Assembly: GCA_020430005.1 (NCBI GenBank) | Contig: JAGQKQ010000015.1 | Location: 1 to 15,985, forward strand | Length of the DNA: 15,985 nt | DNA from: Candidatus Omnitrophota bacterium | GTDB lineage: Bacteria > Omnitrophota > Gorgyraeia > Zapsychrales > Zapsychraceae | Direction: 5' to 3' | Position numbers and translations under genes: made by a program | Notes under the pieces: generated by a model | The model's input: only the letters and a program-made list of their open reading frames with translations | Database searches by the model: none | What the model was told of the DNA's origin: nothing | Part shown: piece after piece, positions 13,547 through 15,985 of the stretch | Position numbering within the stretch: the stretch's first letter is position 1 | How the letters are laid out: each line of letters opens with the position of its first letter

Positions 13547-14887
13547 ATGAAAAAAGCAAAATTTGATTCCAGACAAAATATTTTTGCCCTTGCCAACGAG
13601 GAGGATAACTTTAAAAGTTCACCCCTAAGTGTGAGAATGAGGCCGCAGTCTTTTGACCAATATGTCGGACAATCTCACATCTTAGGAGAAGGAAAGCTTC
13701 TTACCAGGGCCGTTGAAGCCGACCGGTTAAGTTCGGTTATTTTTTACGGGCCACCGGGTATCGGCAAAACCACGCTGGCCCATTGCATCAGCAAAAAAAC
13801 CAAGGCCCATTTTGAACGGGTGAACGCGGTCTCTTCTAATGTGGAAGAACTACGCAGGGTTATCCTTTCCGCACAAACTCGACGGGCGACAACTCAACAA
13901 AAAACAATTCTTTTTATTGACGAAATTCATCGTTTCAATAAAGCTCAGCAAGATGTTCTCATGCCGGACATTGAAGATGGAAATATTATCCTAATCGGGG
14001 CGACGGTTTTAAATCCGTTTTTTGCGTTAATCAGCCCGCTCTTATCAAGGTCACTGATATTTGAACTTCACCCTTTAAGCAAAGAGGAGTTAGTAAAAGT
14101 ATTGCGTAACGCCTTGGAAGATCGCGAGCGCGGTTTGGGACAATTTTCAATTAAAGCCGAGGAAGAGGCGTTGTTATTTCTTGCCGAGGCGGCCGATGGG
14201 GATGCCCGTAAGGCTTTGAATGCTTTAGAGGTAGGATGCTTAACAACGCCACCGGATGAAACGGGACAAATTGTTTTTACTATTGATGCAGCACAGGAAT
14301 CTATCCAGAAAAAGCAGGTGGTTTATGACCGTGACGGCGATGCCCATTATGATACAGCTTCGGCCTTTATCAAATCCATGAGAGGTTCGGATCCGGATGC
14401 GACTTTGTACTGGATGGCCAAAATGATTTATGCCGGAGAGGATCCGCGTTTTATCGCCCGCCGGATTTGTATCTGTGCGGCCGAGGACGTCGGCAATGCC
14501 GATCCACAGGCGTTGGTATTGGCTAGTGCGGCCCTTCAGGTTTCCGAATTTGTTGGAATGCCGGAGGCACGTATTCCTTTGGCACAGGCGGCTGTGTATG
14601 TAGCGTGTGCGCCAAAATCCAATGCGGCCTATATTGGCATTGATAAGGCGCTTGATGATGTGAAAGAAAAGAAGACGCAGGCCGTTCCTCAGCATCTTAA
14701 GGATATGTCCTATCCGGGGGCTAAAAAAATGGGACATGGGCAGGGATACAAATACGCGCATGCTTATAAAGATCACTATGTTGATCAAGAATATATGCCA
14801 TTTCCGGCCACCTATTATGAGCCGACCGATTCCGGTTTCGAGAAAAAAATCAAAGAACGAATGTACCGGCTTAAGTCAGAGGGATAG
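13547..14887 (+). CDS. rarA: RarA/MgsA-type replication-associated recombination ATPase
   Basis: RarA is a clamp-loader-like AAA+ ATPase that acts at stalled replication forks with SSB. The 446-residue protein has RMRPQSFDQYVGQSHILG (residues 30-47), Walker A GPPGIGKTT (68-76), Walker B ILFIDEIHRF (121-130), sensor 1 region GATVLNPFF (151-159), arginine finger Arg168 in LLSR, and sensor 2 in DGDARKALNALE. The C-terminal tetramerisation domain follows with RGSDPDATLYWMAKM, EDVGNADPQAL and GYKYAH. The family normally reads ATTENP at sensor 1; here it is ATVLNP, with the Asn kept. The ATG at 13547 is preferred (AGGA at 13540-13543). An 18-residue longer start at 13493 would sit inside the 6S RNA. 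Confidence 0.95.
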   Translation: MKKAKFDSRQNIFALANEEDNFKSSPLSVRMRPQSFDQYVGQSHILGEGKLLTRAVEADRLSSVIFYGPPGIGKTTLAHCISKKTKAHFERVNAVSSNVEELRRVILSAQTRRATTQQKTILFIDEIHRFNKAQQDVLMPDIEDGNIILIGATVLNPFFALISPLLSRSLIFELHPLSKEELVKVLRNALEDRERGLGQFSIKAEEEALLFLAEAADGDARKALNALEVGCLTTPPDETGQIVFTIDAAQESIQKKQVVYDRDGDAHYDTASAFIKSMRGSDPDATLYWMAKMIYAGEDPRFIARRICICAAEDVGNADPQALVLASAALQVSEFVGMPEARIPLAQAAVYVACAPKSNAAYIGIDKALDDVKEKKTQAVPQHLKDMSYPGAKKMGHGQGYKYAHAYKDHYVDQEYMPFPATYYEPTDSGFEKKIKERMYRLKSEG

Positions 14888-14903
14888 TTTTGGCCCCAAA
14901 AAT

Positions 14904-14945
14904 TTCATAAATAATTAAAAATAAAATATTTATGAACAATTTTTT
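14904..14945 (+). terminator. AT-rich hairpin with T-run after rarA, weak terminator candidate
   Basis: The arms TTCATAAATA (14904-14913) and TATTTATGAA (14927-14936) are perfectly complementary. The loop has 13 bases, and six Ts follow at 14940-14945 after a 4-base gap. The stem has only one G-C pair, so termination would be inefficient. Its position between rarA and a new promoter supports a partial transcription boundary. Confidence 0.4.
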
Positions 14946-14961
14946 GAGTAATATTTTGCGG

Positions 14962-14990
14962 TTGTATATTTAAATAATAAATGATAGAAT
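14962..14990 (+). promoter_or_regulatory. Promoter for fthC
   Basis: TTGTAT (14962-14967), a 17-base spacer, and TAGAAT (14985-14990) with extended -10 TG (14982-14983) lie in a very AT-rich spacer. Transcription should start near 14997, about 28 bases before the fthC start. Confidence 0.6.
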
Positions 14991-15024
14991 AAACAGCTTA
15001 ATAAGAATAATAAGAAATTTTAAG

Positions 15025-15585
15025 GTGGATATTAATTCGAAACAAGACCTTAGGAAAAGGATTTTAACCCTTTTAAGAGAGCAGAAGGAGGAAGACCGTT
15101 TAGTTAAAAGCTTGGCCATTATGGACAAGCTTTTTCAAATGCAGGTTTTTCAAGACGCTAAAACAGTTCTGTTTTTTGCGTCATTTAATGGGGAAGTTCA
15201 TACATTCGAAATGATAAAGAAAGCACTCAATCTGGGAAAAAAGGTAGCCTTACCAAAAATTCATAAACTGATGAATCAGTTTTTGCCTATTCTGGTAACA
15301 AACTTAGACGAAGATCTACAAGAAGGTCCTTATGGAATAAAAGAACCAAAAAATGAGAAGGAACAAGTATTGCAGAATCATGATATTGATTTGGCTATTG
15401 TTCCCGGCGTTGCCTTTGACCGGCAAAACAACCGGTTGGGCCGCGGCGGCGGATACTATGACCGTTTCTTGAAAACCTTACCTTCGACATCTTCCACGAT
15501 CGGATTGGCTTTCGACTTTCAAATTGTCGACACCCTCCCCTGTCAGGAACACGATGTTCCTGTTACCTGTGTTTTAACCAACTAA
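15025..15585 (+). CDS. fthC: 5-formyltetrahydrofolate cyclo-ligase (MTHFS)
   Basis: This ATP-dependent enzyme (YgfA/FAU1 family) converts 5-formyl-THF to 5,10-methenyl-THF and returns folate to one-carbon metabolism. The 186-residue protein has the basic start KQDLRKRIL, FFASFNGEVHT (50-60), VALPKI (74-79), GPYGIKEP (101-108), and the hallmark DLAIVPGVAFD followed by RLGRGGGYYDRFL (137-149). Length is typical. The start is a GTG at 15025, itself inside AAGGTGG, so no separate upstream Shine-Dalgarno sequence is clear and the exact start is less certain than the gene. In Proteobacteria its homologue ygfA is co-transcribed with 6S RNA; here rarA lies between the two. Confidence 0.95.
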   Translation: MDINSKQDLRKRILTLLREQKEEDRLVKSLAIMDKLFQMQVFQDAKTVLFFASFNGEVHTFEMIKKALNLGKKVALPKIHKLMNQFLPILVTNLDEDLQEGPYGIKEPKNEKEQVLQNHDIDLAIVPGVAFDRQNNRLGRGGGYYDRFLKTLPSTSSTIGLAFDFQIVDTLPCQEHDVPVTCVLTN

Positions 15586-15634
15586 AATCTTCCGTTATTT
15601 GGCTCTTCCTGTTTTGTTTCTTTCGTGTACCTGC

Positions 15635-15680
15635 AAGCCGTTTTAAAGGGGTCCGTGCAGAACCTTTATAGAACGGTCTT
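15635..15680 (+). promoter_or_regulatory. Structured leader hairpin upstream of rny
   Basis: A long hairpin can be drawn. The outer stem AAG-CCGTTT pairs with GAACGG-T-CTT (15635-15643 with 15671-15680), with one bulged T and a terminal G-U pair. The inner stem TAAAGG / CCTTTA (15644-15649 with 15663-15668) has a 13-base loop. No U-run follows, so it is not an ordinary terminator. It ends 10 bases before the rny ribosome binding site (15691-15697). A role in control of rny expression is possible but is only inference. The rest of 15586-15634 is T-rich with no clear promoter. Confidence 0.45.
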
Positions 15681-15704
15681 GATTATAAAGAGAGGAGCTG
15701 TTGG

Positions 15705-15985
15705 ATGAATGAAGGACTAGATGTATATATCCAAAGCGTTATTTTATCATTGTTCGCGATAATTGTTTTTTTTGCGGGCTATTTATTAAGATGGTTTTTT
15801 GCCGGTAAAAAGTTAAGAGAGGCCGAGTCACAAGCTAAGGAGCTGATTGAGGCGAGTAAAAAAGACGCGGAAAACCGTAAAAAGGAAATAGAGCTTCAGG
15901 CCAAAGACGCAATGATTAAACTGCGTCAGGATTTTGAAAAGGAAACAAAGGAACGCCGTGAGGAAATTGCGGCCCTGGAAAAGCG
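15705..15985 (+). CDS. rny: Ribonuclease Y, N-terminal part (3' end outside window)
   Basis: RNase Y is a membrane-anchored endoribonuclease that starts mRNA decay in many bacteria lacking a full RNase E pathway. The visible 93 codons give an N-terminal transmembrane helix (about residues 8-28, VYIQSVILSLFAIIVFF) and then the characteristic long charged coiled-coil: AKELIEASKKDAENRKKEIE, then LQAKDAMIKLRQDFEKETKE and RREEIAALEKR. The KH and HD catalytic domains would lie beyond the window. The ATG at 15705 has AGAGGAG at 15691-15697, 7 bases upstream. The identification rests on the anchor plus the RNase Y-like heptad sequence; a generic coiled-coil membrane protein is much less likely. Confidence 0.9.
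   Translation, partial: MNEGLDVYIQSVILSLFAIIVFFAGYLLRWFFAGKKLREAESQAKELIEASKKDAENRKKEIELQAKDAMIKLRQDFEKETKERREEIAALEK

Noticed and set aside
14240..14788. A 182-codon open frame on the minus strand inside rarA
   Set aside because: It lies wholly opposite a well-conserved gene, shows no domain pattern and has a composition expected of a shadow frame.
14888..14901. TTTTGGCCCCAAAA as a terminator stem after rarA
   Set aside because: The stem allows only about five pairs around a 4-base loop and no T-run follows directly.

Overview
The window is ordinary, gene-dense bacterial chromosome, about 16 kb with every gene on the + strand. It carries housekeeping functions: segregation, nucleotide metabolism, translation, potassium uptake, RNA turnover and replication repair. 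The organism looks like an uncultured Gram-negative-type bacterium. A short exported DUF2059 protein suggests a periplasm, the GC content looks moderate, and the gene order resembles what I recall from PVC-superphylum or Omnitrophota-like genomes. That placement is inference from gene content and protein flavour and is not secure. There is no phage, insertion sequence, CRISPR array or defence locus, and I found no clearly new biological system. The unusual signals are in RNA leaders, intergenic repeats and domain architecture.

Region 1 (1-3254): the 3' end of parB, then ndk and yicC joined by 4-base ATGA overlaps, and gmk 4 bases later. A strong sigma70-type promoter follows, then rpoZ and a stand-alone coaC (decarboxylase domain only). 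Region 2 (3255-3740): tRNA-Cys(GCA), tRNA-Leu(UAA) and tRNA-Val(GAC). The two spacers between them carry related CTAG-rich imperfect inverted repeats. Region 3 (3741-7311): a secreted DUF2059 protein whose Shine-Dalgarno sequence follows the tRNA-Val CCA almost directly, then thrS (no TGS domain), infC (ATT start), a two-hairpin leader, rpmI, rplT, and a perfect 16-bp terminator-like hairpin. Region 4 (7312-10148): trkA and trkH, a complete Trk potassium uptake pair. Region 5 (10149-13294): a good promoter, then pheS and pheT (no EMAP-type tRNA-binding domain). Region 6 (13295-15585): a 6S RNA gene with its own extended -10 promoter, then rarA, an AT-rich spacer with a weak terminator and a new promoter, and fthC (5-formyl-THF cyclo-ligase). 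Region 7 (15586-15985): a structured leader and the 5' end of rny (RNase Y), cut by the window edge.

Functionally the block joins ribosome and translation factors (thrS, infC, rpmI, rplT, pheST, three tRNAs) with transcription components (omega subunit, 6S RNA) and RNA decay (YicC, RNase Y). The most useful observations are the near-certain AUU start of infC, the 6S RNA linked to both rarA and fthC, the paired CTAG repeats in the tRNA spacers, and the absence of accessory domains from two aminoacyl-tRNA synthetases.
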